From the NCBI GenBank assembly GCA_002914845.1, contig JXTC01000050.1, forward strand, positions 988,125 to 1,052,124: DNA of 64,000 bases. The letters are read 5' to 3'. Each line of letters starts with the position of its first letter. Position 1 is the stretch's first letter. A model generated the notes under the pieces. That model was not told the DNA's origin, did not search any database, and was given only the letters and a program-made list of their open reading frames with translations. This document shows, in pieces, positions 26,394-37,080 of this stretch. The stretch comes from Trema orientale. Taxonomy: Eukaryota; Streptophyta; Magnoliopsida; Rosales; Cannabaceae. Both the position numbers and the translations under genes were made by a program.

Positions 26394-26905
26394 GTACCAA
26401 TTTTGAAAAAAAGGTGGCATCTTTCTTACTTTTTTGAAAAGTGTTATTTTTCTAAATAAACTCTCAAAAAATAATGTTTCTAAAAAAATCAGGGATTTTT
26501 CAAGAAGTTCATCTCACCCGGAATTTGGTCCTTTTTTTCTTTTTTTCTTTTTTTATAAGCAACCCGTTATAATTTTACTTCTGACCTATATAATTTTAGG
26601 AAAAAGGTTTTTAATTGACGAAGTTTCGAAAAAAAAATTCCAACCTTTGCAAAGTACCAATTTCGAATAAAAGGTGGCATTTTTCTTACTTTTTTGAAAA
26701 ATGTTATTTTTCTAAATAAACTTTTAAAAAATAATGTTTCTAAATAAATGAGGGATTTTTCAAGAAGTTCATTTCACCGGGAATTTGGTCCTTTTTTTTT
26801 TTTTTTTTTGGTAATAAACCCTTTTAATTTTACTTCTGACCTATATAATTTTAGGAAAAAGTTTTAATTGACGAAGTTTCGGGAAAAAAATCCAATAAGT
26901 ATAGA
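26394..26905. repeat. 260-bp tandem duplication in AT-rich repeat
   Basis: A unit starting GTACCAATTT at 26394 is repeated from 26654. Both copies share GGTGGCAT, CAGGGATTTTTCAAGAAGTT-like and CTTCTGACCTATATAATTTT stretches. Divergence is visible but small. The unit belongs to the same dispersed AT-rich family as copies A and B. Confidence 0.85.
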
Positions 26906-27102
26906 AACAGAAAAAAAAAAAAAATGCAACAGCCGTAGAAAAAGAAAGAAAAGCAATACCACCAAATGAACATAAGAAAACAAAATTTCTATTTACGTAA
27001 TGATAAACTCATACCAATTTTACCAAACCTACCTACAAATGAAGACTATACAAAAGAAAATTAAGAGAAAAGAGACAAATTGTGGTAAATGAGTTAGACA
27101 AA

Positions 27103-27480
27103 TTAGACTAGACTGGTGGTTCTACTTGTACGTATATGACAATAGGGGCACGAAGGATTGAGTCGTAGCCATGAATCGATACAGTAGGCATGAAAGACAT
27201 GGCCGCAATCAGGCAACAAGCGTAGCAAGTCAGTTGGTGCATACTCCGCCAAGCACACCGAGCAGGAGGAGCCAGCCGACGAGTGGAGAAACTGCGGGAA
27301 GCGCTCGAGAGCGGCCTCGTCGACAACCGTGACAACGGTGTTGTGCTGGCCGTCGATGTCGGTGATGGGAGCTAGGGCGCATCCGGCATACATATGATGC
27401 AGTAGGAAACCAGCACCAACGTTATGATCACTGTTAGAAAGGTTATAAGCTAGTAAAAATGATAAGAGAAAAGGTTCCAT
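27103..27480 (-). CDS. Short ATL-like RING-H2 finger protein (putative E3 ubiquitin ligase)
   Basis: Single frame of 125 residues. The RING-H2 finger is at about residues 72-114: C-SV-C, 15 residues, C-G-H-VF-H-AY-C, IDSWLRLNPS, C-PY-C. This matches the ATL spacing and has the conserved W three residues after the sixth ligand. The segment VDEAALERFPQFL just before it fits the ATL 'GLD' region. ATL proteins recruit E2 enzymes to ubiquitinate substrates, usually from a membrane. The expected N-terminal membrane helix is weak here (MEPFLLSFLLAY only), and the protein is shorter than most ATLs. Upstream, TTTTTTCTAG just before the start codon could be a splice acceptor, so an earlier exon may exist. 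An in-frame stop forbids simple extension. Confidence 0.8.
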   Translation of the reverse strand: MEPFLLSFLLAYNLSNSDHNVGAGFLLHHMYAGCALAPITDIDGQHNTVVTVVDEAALERFPQFLHSSAGSSCSVCLAEYAPTDLLRLLPDCGHVFHAYCIDSWLRLNPSCPYCHIRTSRTTSLV

Positions 27481-27481
27481 G

Positions 27482-29380
27482 TTAATTGGAATATTTGGAG
27501 GAGGACTTGGCTAGAAAAAGACCACTCAATTTACAAGACCAAAAAATGTAACACGAGTAAATTGTCAAAGACCAGAAAAAAAAAAATAAAATAAAAAATT
27601 CAAAGGAGAAAATCATGGTTATAAAACTAACACACAATGAAAAATATATGTTGCCAAGATTGATATAAATTAAAGTTTGTTTCCCTGAATTAAATTCAAC
27701 GAGACTATTCAAAACTTTCATGAATTGTGAAACTATATACCAATTAATACAGTTAGAGAATTAATCTTCTATTTATATATTGAGTTTGACTTTCCTTTTC
27801 CAAAATTCGTAGTGTCTTAATTTGGTGAAAATCCGATCATTTAATATGACATGATTTCGACCCAGATTGTATCATATACATTCTTTAATTGTGAGGTTAG
27901 ATATATACGTATGTAATTCTAATATATTCTGATCAGAAGGCTTGCAAGTAATGGTAAGTTGGTATATAATGTAATTGCACAATATATTATTTGCCTTTGA
28001 TGAATGAATTATTTATTGCTTTTCGGTAATTAATTACTATATATGGAAAAAAAAGCCATTTATATCATGAAGGAGACATTGATCGATAGAATTATGAATA
28101 TATATATGTATCATATATTATATAACAAATTCCAATGGCAACTTCTCCATTGTAAATCATGTGAAGCTTCATTAATTACTAACATATAGTTAACCATAAC
28201 ATTAGGAAAAATAATAAACAAATACATTCAATAGCAGATTACGCCTTCAATGATATTTTGAAGGATCATTGATACATCTGACTCCATAGATTAGACAACA
28301 GATTTACGCATGCCAATGTACCTTGATTCTTTGAAAAACAACCTCCATCATCAAGTCTGTAAAAAGCACCCTCCACCATGCATCCACCCTCCATCATACA
28401 TCCTAGTTTGTTTTTCTGAAAGATATGGTGATAGATTTTTCGTAGAAATTGATATTCATTAACATTAAATATTCCAAATCTAGAGTTAAACTGATACAAA
28501 AAGTGTGATAAAATGATCATAGATCTAATTAATCTATTATAAAAACATATAGACAGAAAAAAAGAATTATTGAACCCAAAAAAAAACGAAAAGAAAGTCG
28601 TGTCAAGGAGAGATCCTAAGGTAAGGAGAGAGGATATTTTTCTCCTCCCAGAGAGGTTGGAATTATAGAGAGGAATTGAAGCTTCCAAAGTAAAAGAATG
28701 CCCAGGGTTTTAGAAGGTATTTTAATTTGAATCATATAAACTAAAACAATATTTGTTGTAAAACCAGTTAATCAACTTAACTTTTTCAAGGAAGTGAAAA
28801 AAATTTCTATAAATCAATAATATTGGAACCAAAGAAAATTACGAATTATTAATTTATCAATTAGTTAATAAATTATTAATTTGTTAAGATATTCTTTAAT
28901 TAATTTACTTTTTTTATGTCATTTTATAAACTACAACTATATTCTATATGTATTGTTTCTTTTTTCTTTTGATATAAATGGTCTCTTCAAGAGAATATCA
29001 TTAATCAAAATAAAAAATTTTAAAGTACAATGTAAGCATAAAAATTACAATTTCAAACTCTTCAAAGAAAGGAGACAAAAAATAGATCATAAACACAACT
29101 AAGAATAAATATGTGGGATACCCTGATTCTTTAAAAGAAAGATATAACAAGGACCACCAGCAATATATTGCCTTCAATACTTACTCCTAGCTACGTTCTT
29201 GGTGGGGTAGATTATATGAGGCCAACACCAATTGAGATTATGCCCGTGAAAAAGAAAACAAAACAAAAACTGGCCACTAAATAGATCTAGATCTGATAAG
29301 AAATCTCATATTGAAGATCTAGACCAGACTAAAATCCACACAAAAAGTGGTACTACAAGTCAGATCTAGATTTGGAATTA
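27482..29380. other. AT-rich intergenic DNA upstream of the RING gene
   Basis: No reliable gene. A minus-strand hydrophobic frame at 27721-27482 is T-rich low complexity and lies in a different frame from the RING gene. The 28260-28690 stretch is somewhat less AT-rich with a 140-codon minus-strand frame, but resembles nothing I know. Confidence 0.4.
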
Positions 29381-29660
29381 TTAAAACTGAGAAAGAAAAA
29401 AGAAACAGGGAGGACGAGGAAGAAGAGGAGGAGGAGAAGAGAGGAGACCAAAGAAGGAGAAAAGAAAAACCCCTCTTCAGCCTCCAAGCAGAGCGACGCT
29501 GGCTTTTTATTGAGAAAAGATGTAGGTAGAAAGAGAAAGAAAGAAGTAGGGAGGACGAGGAAGAAGAGGAGGAAGAGAGGAGACTGGAGAAAGAGAAAGG
29601 AAAAACTCCTCTCCAGCCTCTAAGCGGGGCGGTGCTGGTTTTTTTGTTGAGAGAAGATGC
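29381..29660 (+). repeat. 141-bp tandem duplication, purine-rich
   Basis: AGGGAGGACGAGGAAGAAGA occurs at 29407 and at 29548. The following CAGCCTC(C/T)AAGC and GCTGG(C/T)TTTTT parts also repeat, giving two diverged copies of about 141 bp. The long purine run makes Lys/Glu/Arg-rich open frames that are composition artefacts. The unit looks like a duplicated GA-rich leader, with TAGGGTTTTTAGGGAT following it, but no gene follows. Confidence 0.8.
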
Positions 29661-31201
29661 ATGTGTAGAGAGAGAGAGAAGAGCTAGGGTTTTTAGGGAT
29701 AATTTCTATGTGTATTATATTTTTCCAAGGAAATTATGAATGTATTTCATTTTTAAAAATACATAATTTCTTACTATTTCGTTTTACAAGCTATAACTAT
29801 ATTCCATGTATTTTGTTTAACTGAAGATAAATATGAATCTACTTATTTTTCCAAAATAGTAATATTTATGTTTTATAGAGTAGAACATTACATTGTTCAA
29901 TGTACTAACATTATTATAATATATGAACGTTGAAGTTAAAAAAAATATTTAAGATAAAAACTATAGCACAACTAAGTATAGTAAAATCTTAATAAATGAA
30001 TGTTCGATAAATTAATAACCTCGGTTAAATAATAAAATTCTTCGGACCTAACTCGGACCCAGCTCGAGCAAATGTACTAGATTAATATTCTCACTAAGTG
30101 CATAAGATAATAATTTTTTTTTGTAGTTCTTTTCGGGCCCATCGAGTATATAAATTAATAATTGGTTAAATACATAAAAAAAATAACACATAAACATTCA
30201 CACTATTAATAAGACTTTTCTATATGACTTCTATCTTCTTAATTCTTTTCCTTTTCAAAATGCATCCAAAGCTATTTATGTATTATTTGTATTTAAATTC
30301 AGCTCAGTCTCGTTTCTAATTTTTACAATGCATACAACACATTTGGTATATGATTTGGAATCTATGTATAATAATTTAGATTTTAGAAGTAAAATTGATA
30401 ACTATTTATAGATGTTATGTTTAATATATATGAAACATCTTGAAATAATATATTGTATAAAGTATTAAATTTTAAAGCTACATTTATGTTATTTATATTT
30501 ACTTCTTAACTATTTGATGTACACTGAAAATTAATTTTTAGAATTTTATTTATATACAAATAATATGTATTAACTCATATGCATATACATGTTAAATTTT
30601 AGGGTTTTTTTGCATGCACACATAAACTATGACTTTATCTAATTTTTATTATTATAAATTCAACACATATTTTAAGAAAAAAATACAGGTATCAAACTCT
30701 TCTACTCTTTTAAATTAATAAATATTTATTTATTAAAAAATTAATAAATTATTCATTTATCGATAAATAAATAATCTATCTAAAATAATAATTTTTCCTA
30801 GTTCTAATAGTATTAATTTATAGAAATTTTACTATAAGTATTTTTGAGTATATAAAAATCATATAATAGCTCATCTAAATGAATATTTTATAAAGGACTC
30901 CTAGTTTGGTCATATGAACAGAGTTCTAATATTAGAAAACTATTAATTTATATATTCAGTAGCGCCTATTGGATATTTTTGGGGTGTATCATCTTATAAA
31001 TTTATTTCGAATTATTAATTTACTTCTTTGGCCTCAAATCGGGACCGGGAAAAATTTAATTTAATAAATACTATTAAATTATTGGGTATGAATTAATTGA
31101 GGTTATACCATAGTTTTGATTATTAGATCAAATGTTTACAAGCCAAATCATGGAAAAAGAGCATATTATTGTTAGGAAATCGTGAATCGTATTGAAGAAT
31201 G

Positions 31202-31319
31202 TAGTTGTATATAGATAGAACTTCAAATGGATAAGAGAACGATATCTTCATTTAAGACTGTAGTTGTATATAGATAGAACTTCAAATGGATAAGAGAACG
31301 ATATCTTCATTTAAGACAG
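31202..31319. repeat. 59-bp exact tandem duplication
   Basis: TAGTTGTATATAGATAGAAC begins at 31202 and 31261. The two copies are identical to the eye through CATTTAAGAC. Very recent, or maintained by conversion, or an assembly artefact. Confidence 0.93.
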
Positions 31320-31554
31320 ACGCATCCAATATCGTACAAGGATAACGGTCTACTTTCGTTTTATTTTTTTAAATATTGATTGAAGTATGTGGGAAACAAA
31401 AAAGAAATATGAATTATTGGATATTGTATGAATAGAAAAAGTCGTTTTTGTAATTTATTTATATTAACATATTATAATAATATTTTTTTCCTAGTACTAT
31501 TTTTTAAGGCGATTTTTATACTTTCATATTTTTAGGGATAAAATACAATTTACA

Positions 31555-31610
31555 AAATACACAACTAGTTTTTTTTTTTTTTTTTTGGGTAATGAAATAC
31601 ACAACTAGTT
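31555..31610. mobile_element. T-run micro-insertion with 16-bp target duplication
   Basis: AAATACACAACTAGTT occurs at 31555-31570 and again, identical, at 31595-31610. Between them are only 24 bases: 16 T followed by GGGTAATG. The structure is that of a retroposed A-tail with almost no body. Confidence 0.75.
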
Positions 31611-31951
31611 AGATAATTAATAGTAAAGAACAATTGGTTTCAAACAATAAATATCTTTCACATTCAACTACAAATATTAAACACTTAATTTAATTTTTGA
31701 ATGGCAGTTCCAAAAGAATTAGTAAAAAATAAAGCATATTGGACAGTACTGAAAGCATTTTCGTAAGGTAAATCTTTTTCTACAAGAAGTTCCAATAAGA
31801 TGATAAAAAGTGAAAGTAACAAAGTGGGCTATTTCACAATATTAAGAAATAAATAACCTACAATGTGAAATAATTTAAAATTAGAGCCCAAAAAAATGTA
31901 GCTCGGTAGATGGGTTGTAGTTGTAATATCTCTAAAAGAAACATTGATATT

Positions 31952-32358
31952 TGTTGAGGGAGGTTTTGTCAACAATGAATTTTGAGATTCATGAGATGTG
32001 GCTTACGTGTGGAACGAATTAAAAAATAAAACAAAATAAAGAAACAAAAATTTTATAGTGGTTCAGGCCCAAAAAAGATGAGTCTACGTCCACTGTTCTT
32101 CACTATTTTTTGGAGAATTACAATCACTTCATTATACACTCTCTTTATAATTCTCTCTTTGCTCTTACTTTGAAACTTAGAGAAACTCTGGTAATTCTTC
32201 ATAAAATAGTGATGAACAGTGGACGTAGGCTTATTTTTTTGGGTTGAACCACTATAAAATTTTTGACTCTTTACTTTATTTTGTTTTTTAATTTGTTTCA
32301 TACATAAACCACATCTCATAAATTTCAAAATTTATTGTTGACAAAACTTCCGTCAACA
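31952..32358. mobile_element. Palindromic LTR-derived element with 5-bp target duplication
   Basis: Begins TGTTGA and ends TCAACA, flanked on both sides by ATATT (31947-31951 and 32359-32363). The two arms, about 175 bp each, are inverted copies of one sequence that looks like an LTR: TG start, TTTATAGTGGTTC, then CTACGTCCACTG. They are separated by about 60 bp of unrelated sequence. By eye the arms differ at very roughly a tenth to a sixth of positions, mostly C/G to T/A changes, which suggests an old, methylated insertion. No coding parts. See findings. Confidence 0.75.
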
Positions 32359-32363
32359 ATATT

Positions 32364-33863
32364 TATTAGCTCACAACTTTCTACTCATTAAATTCTTTGT
32401 TCAATGCATAGTTTTCCATTTTCTCAAAGAGTCGAATCATTTTAAACTTGGTGGGCGAGCAAGGTTTAGGTGACATTGCACGTCTGCCACATATACTGAT
32501 GCCATCATAGGACATTAAACAGGAAAATATGCAACATGTGACGTTTCCCAAAGAAAACGTGTGCTGAAATGGATAAAGATTGATGTCAAAGATTGATGAA
32601 AATTGACTCTTTTTCTGGTTTTCACCGTTTGACCATAGTATAATATATTCCCCCCCCCTCCCCTCCTACTCAACATACCTGGCCAAAAAGATGTGCATAT
32701 AATAAAATTGTATAATGTACACAAACAGTTGCATCTAAGCTTTTAATACATATGTCTTATCCAAAACTATAAATTAGTTTGAAAGAAAGAATGCATCATA
32801 TGTACGTAATTTATAGATCAGTTTGGCAAGAAATTCAATTATATAAGGGTTCTTAAATACGTCAAATTCCATTCCTAGTTGGAGAAGTTTCTAGCACTCC
32901 ATGACTTGGACATTTTTTTAGATGGGATGACTTAGACATTTCAATATCAATTGTTTATCCCAAATTATACCAAACAGAAGAGACCGGTCAAGTATATTTT
33001 ATAATTTAGTTAAGCATATGTTTTAAGAATAAGATAATGATTAAATTACATAACTAACATTGAATTTTCGCTTTTTTCTAGCCACAAAAAATAAAGCTAT
33101 ATTCCAAATTTACAATTTAAGCCTTTGAATTTGAAATTCCTTCCAATTTTTCTTTCGATAAATTCAACTCGAAAATAATAGAAATTACCCTCCATAAAGA
33201 CAAACTCAACCAACAAAATAAACATAAAAATTTGTAAGTTAAGAAAAGCTTAAAAAATTAGATGATTTATATCGCATTTAGTTGCGCTCAAAAAAGCAAA
33301 TATTTTATTCGACTCAAATAGGCTTGAAGATTATATTTGAAGCTTGAAAGAAAATTGGGAAACAAATTCAAGGAGAACGGGCGTTTCCACAATATTAAGA
33401 GAACAACGGGGCTACAATGCGAAAATATCTAAAATTAATGGGGTCATCGCCAATGAATGCCCCCCAAAATCATCGTGTATATACATACACACGTGACAAC
33501 ATTCATATAGTAACATCTACATCTACATATATATGTGCTGTACACATGCTACTACTATACGCATCAATGTGCACTTTCCGTAGCCAAGCCCCACCGGAGC
33601 CCAAAATGCTGGACCCCACAAGGTGTATTCCCAATTACAAAATTCACATTCTTTTTTTTTTTTTTGGGGGGGTCCTTATCTAGAATGCTATTTCATCATG
33701 ATTCTATCAGCCCGCGCAGTACGAACAGTCATGGACTTTCGTCTCGTGTTGCCGCACGGTGCATTTGCAACTACCAACACAACTGGATCGCCCAACCACC
33801 CGGTTCAATAAGCCCGACCCATCTAGGTCCATACAAGGCCCAATTGTCGAACCAGGAACCTCC
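32364..33863. other. Intergenic DNA and 3' region of the NAC gene
   Basis: No further gene seen. A T-run insertion with 15-bp flanks lies at 32901-32941, a C-run at about 32649-32659 and a T/G run near 33652-33672. The part from about 33600 to 33863 is less AT-rich and likely includes the 3' UTR of the minus-strand NAC gene. Confidence 0.45.
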
Positions 33864-35322
33864 TCAAAAGGGTTTCGGCAGATACATGAACATGTCCTGT
33901 AGCGGCGACATCTGATTCCCACCCGGCAACTGGGAGGCGAACCCGCCGTTATCCACCGTGGCATCCACGTAATTATAAGGGAAATCGAGGGCCTTCTCCC
34001 ACTCCTTCCACTTGGGCTCGCTCTGCACCTCGCACGTGAACTCGGGCGACACCACGTGCTCCGAACAGCTCGAGTCCGTGTGGAGCCTGGGTATCGATTC
34101 CGACGTCTCAAAGTACAGGAAATCGGTAACCCCAGAGGCAGGCGGCGCCGCCGCCGCCGCCGCCGACGGCGGAGGCGGACACGTGTTCAGAATCTCCGGC
34201 TTCTTGTCCTCGAGCTCCGGGTAGCTCGTCTTCCGGTTCGAACCCTGGTGTTGTCTCTCAATGGTGCCCTTCTTGTTGTAAATTCGGCACAGAACCCAAT
34301 CGTCCAGCTGCAAAATCAGAGCCGTTGAATCAGTTAGAATGAATAATGGCCACAGATCAGACAAAAGGAGATAAGAAGGAATACCATCCCTAAGTTGCTA
34401 ATTATTTAAAACATTTTCATAATGTTAATTACGCTTCAGTCCTAGTCACATAAAAAGCAGATTACTCTTTGTCATCGAAATCAGAGGGAACAATCTAGTA
34501 GTCTCATGACCACCGTAACACATGTAACAACAAAACACCGAATTATTTCCCCTGGCAAATTTGGTATATATAGATTTCCCGATTAAAACGGAAGAGCCCT
34601 GTGGCCGCCATTTCATAATTAGAACACGCGGGACCCAAATTACCACTTGGCATAGACAGTGATCGCAGGGTCAAAAGCGTCATTTCCGAATGACGGTCTA
34701 ATCTCATGCGATGAGATGTCTAATCTACCCCTAACATTCGTCATAAACTCGGAGTTTGAACAGTAGAAATATATATAGTTTTATACCCTTAAACTGTTCT
34801 TCTTTCGGGCGGACCGGTCCACGTCAGCGAGCCGGTATTCGTGCATAATCCAATTGGTTTTCTCTCCTCTAGGCGCTTTCCCAGCGTAGAAAACCAGAGC
34901 TTTCTTAATCCCAACCGGTTTTGGGTGCCCAATCGGCTTATCAGCTCCGGTCGCCTTCCAGTACCCGGTTCCAGCCGCCCGGTTCGGCCTCGAACCGTTC
35001 GGGTACTTCCTCTCCCTGGGCGAAAAGAAGTACCACTCCTTCTCTCCGTACAGAGCCATACCTGCTCAGTCGTAATAAATCATTTTAATAAAAATAATCC
35101 AAAATAAATACTATTTCTGGAACTAAGAAAAATAAATTAAAAAAAAAAAAGCGAAAAATGACCTGGGAGATCCCATGGGTCGTATTTGTAGAGATCGATC
35201 TCAGCGATAATCGGGACCGCGATCGGCTGCGACGCACATTTCCGGCAAAGGTAGTGCATCACGAGCTCCTCGTCCGTTGGATGAAATCTGAACCCTGGCG
35301 GTAACTCTAACTCGCCTGCCNA
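33864..35322 (-). CDS. ATAF1: NAC transcription factor, ATAF1/NAC002 type
   Basis: Three coding exons: about 35322-35163, 35061-34787 and 34307-33864, with GT-AG introns and matching phases. The product is 292 residues if a start M is assumed, against 289 for Arabidopsis ATAF1. All five NAC subdomains are present: [52 protein letters not shown] followed by [33 protein letters not shown], and [14 protein letters not shown]. The C-terminal activation region keeps the ATAF-type motifs [20 protein letters not shown] and [14 protein letters not shown], with a GC-rich alanine/proline tract between. ATAF factors are nuclear, stress- and ABA-responsive regulators. The start codon coincides with the single N of the window (35321): the codon before GCAGGCGAG reads TNG, and no in-frame ATG lies upstream before a stop. 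Confidence 0.93.
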
Positions 35323-35359
35323 AAATACTCGCTCGTAGCTTAGCTTGGGTCCTAGTGGT

Positions 35360-35395
35360 TTAAGCTACGACGGGGGCTTGAAACTTAGAACACAT
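35360..35395 (-). promoter_or_regulatory. Upstream ORF in the NAC leader
   Basis: Between the TATA box and the NAC start, an ATG at 35395 opens a frame of 11 codons ending in TAA at 35360. If transcribed, it could lower translation of the main frame. Sequence observation; effect inferred. Confidence 0.4.
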
Positions 35396-35407
35396 GGGAG
35401 AGAGAGG

Positions 35408-35415
35408 TATATATA
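35408..35415 (-). promoter_or_regulatory. TATA box of the NAC gene
   Basis: TATATATA preceded on the minus strand by TTTCTC and followed by CCTCTCTCTC, about 86 bp upstream of the start codon. This is the right distance for a plant core promoter with a short pyrimidine-rich leader. Confidence 0.65.
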
Positions 35416-35430
35416 GAGAAACGGGGGTGA

Positions 35431-35786
35431 CACGTGGCATAACCAGCCGGTGGTTTTTCTAGAATACACGTGAACGATAATAATATTTATTTGTTATTTA
35501 TTTTGTGTGTAATATTTTTGGGTTCGTGCGATGGAGCTTTTAGGTGCTGACCTCCTACCGGACACGTGGCAGGCGTGGAATGTAGTGACTGCGTGTCGAT
35601 ATTGCACATGGGGTGGTTTTGTCACTGCTTACGACACCTGATTTTGACGGATGCGCAAGTCGGTCCGGACCTACTGACCTAGGGATCCGTGTAGAGTCGG
35701 CGGGTTTGTTTCGCCTTTTTCTTGATCCTTGAGCCAACACCTCAACGGTGGATCCGACTTCCACGTCACGTTCCCCACTCCACGTG
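35431..35786. promoter_or_regulatory. Proximal G-box/ABRE cluster of the NAC promoter
   Basis: Four CACGTG palindromes within 356 bp, at 35431, 35467, 35563 and 35781. Two of them are in the ABRE context ACACGTGGC. They lie just upstream of the TATA box. From known biology, CACGTG with a GGC flank binds ABF/bZIP factors, and ATAF-type genes are ABA- and drought-induced, so the arrangement fits. Confidence 0.65.
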
Positions 35787-35799
35787 CGCTCCTGATTTA

Positions 35800-37080
35800 T
35801 TTCTCAACAATGGATATTATTTTATTCTTTTTCTTTTTCGTGCCTAGAACTAAAATTTTTGTTATCTTATTCTTATTCTTGTAACGTTATTTCTGCTTAA
35901 AAATAATATGTAGTATTAATCACTAATTGGACTTGGCCAAACAGGGGGAAAAAACAAATGTTTAGACTACTAATTTGATTGTTTTCGAATTAATAGACGT
36001 TATTATATTTCGTGGTGAACAAGACATGCGTCAATTGAATATATAAAGTTGTAGGATTAGTATTCCTAATCAAGTAATTAATTAATTCTAAAGTTGGAAG
36101 CTCTTATAATTTTCATTATTTTGATTTAGATGTTATATATATATATAAAGTGGTGTCACATTGTCATTGATCACGAAATGAACGATATAACATGCTGTAT
36201 TTAATATGCAATGAAAAGTTTTTTCTGACATAATTTAGCGATTACGAGAAAATTCAATTATGTTGCTCAAAAAATGAAATTTAATTATGCATGATATAAC
36301 TTGTTCAGCACTTTTTTTCTTCTTTTTTTTTTTGTTAATATTTGAAAAAAAAAATATATCAATGACTCTTGCTGTTCAAAATTATCACATTACATATCAA
36401 TTAGTAAATAAAAAGTGACAAATAAAATGCTGCCTCACGTATTATAATATAAACCATGTTATGACTTATGAAGTTATAATAATTTGTTACTACCTTCAAA
36501 AAAAATTTTGTTACTAAACTCCTCCTAAAGAGATTATCACGACGAAAATAAAGAGATATAGAATCAATCAAATAATGATTGTTTTCTATTCGGATTAAAT
36601 CAGAATCTGCTTATAAAAAGGAAAAAAAATACAAAAAAGAATCTGTTTATGATTTTTTTCCCTTAATTTGTTTATAATATAGATTATATAATCACAATAT
36701 TCGATTCTCTTAATTCCTTTCAATATTTGATTACCCAAAGAAGCCTTTCTCACTATTCCAAAAATTTAACGAGTCTTCATAACCAAACCTAGTTGTAAAT
36801 TTTACCTTAAAAGAAGTTGTAAATTATTTAGTACTATTATTTTTTTTTTGGCTTTGAATTATTCCTACTAACCTTTTTTTTATGAGAATTATTCCTACTA
36901 AACTATTGCATCGTCACTCGAAATTTTGTTACCGAAATTAATTTTATTTTTGTGCCTTTTATTAATACGATTAGTTTGGCTTAAATAATAAAAAATTACT
37001 TTGTGCTCGAGTTCAGTGGCAGCAAGAAAACAAGTCCAACCAACATCCACGTAGATGTAGTACATTCTACCTTCCAATAC
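35800..37080. other. AT-rich upstream DNA of the NAC gene
   Basis: No gene seen. Contains three tiny insertions with direct flanks (36483-36516, 36791-36825, 36856-36901) within about 420 bp. Confidence 0.5.

Larger units (their letters stand above)
29661..31946. other. Very AT-rich intergenic DNA
   Basis: No gene seen. Contains the 59-bp duplication at 31202 and the T-run micro-insertion at 31555, listed separately. Confidence 0.5.

Noticed and set aside
27482-27721. Hydrophobic minus-strand frame upstream of the RING gene, as its membrane exon
   Set aside because: T-rich low complexity in a different frame; no splice donor could be chosen with confidence.
29347-29623. Lys/Glu/Arg-rich frames
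   Set aside because: Produced by a purine-rich duplicated block; no start context, no family, frames overlap each other.
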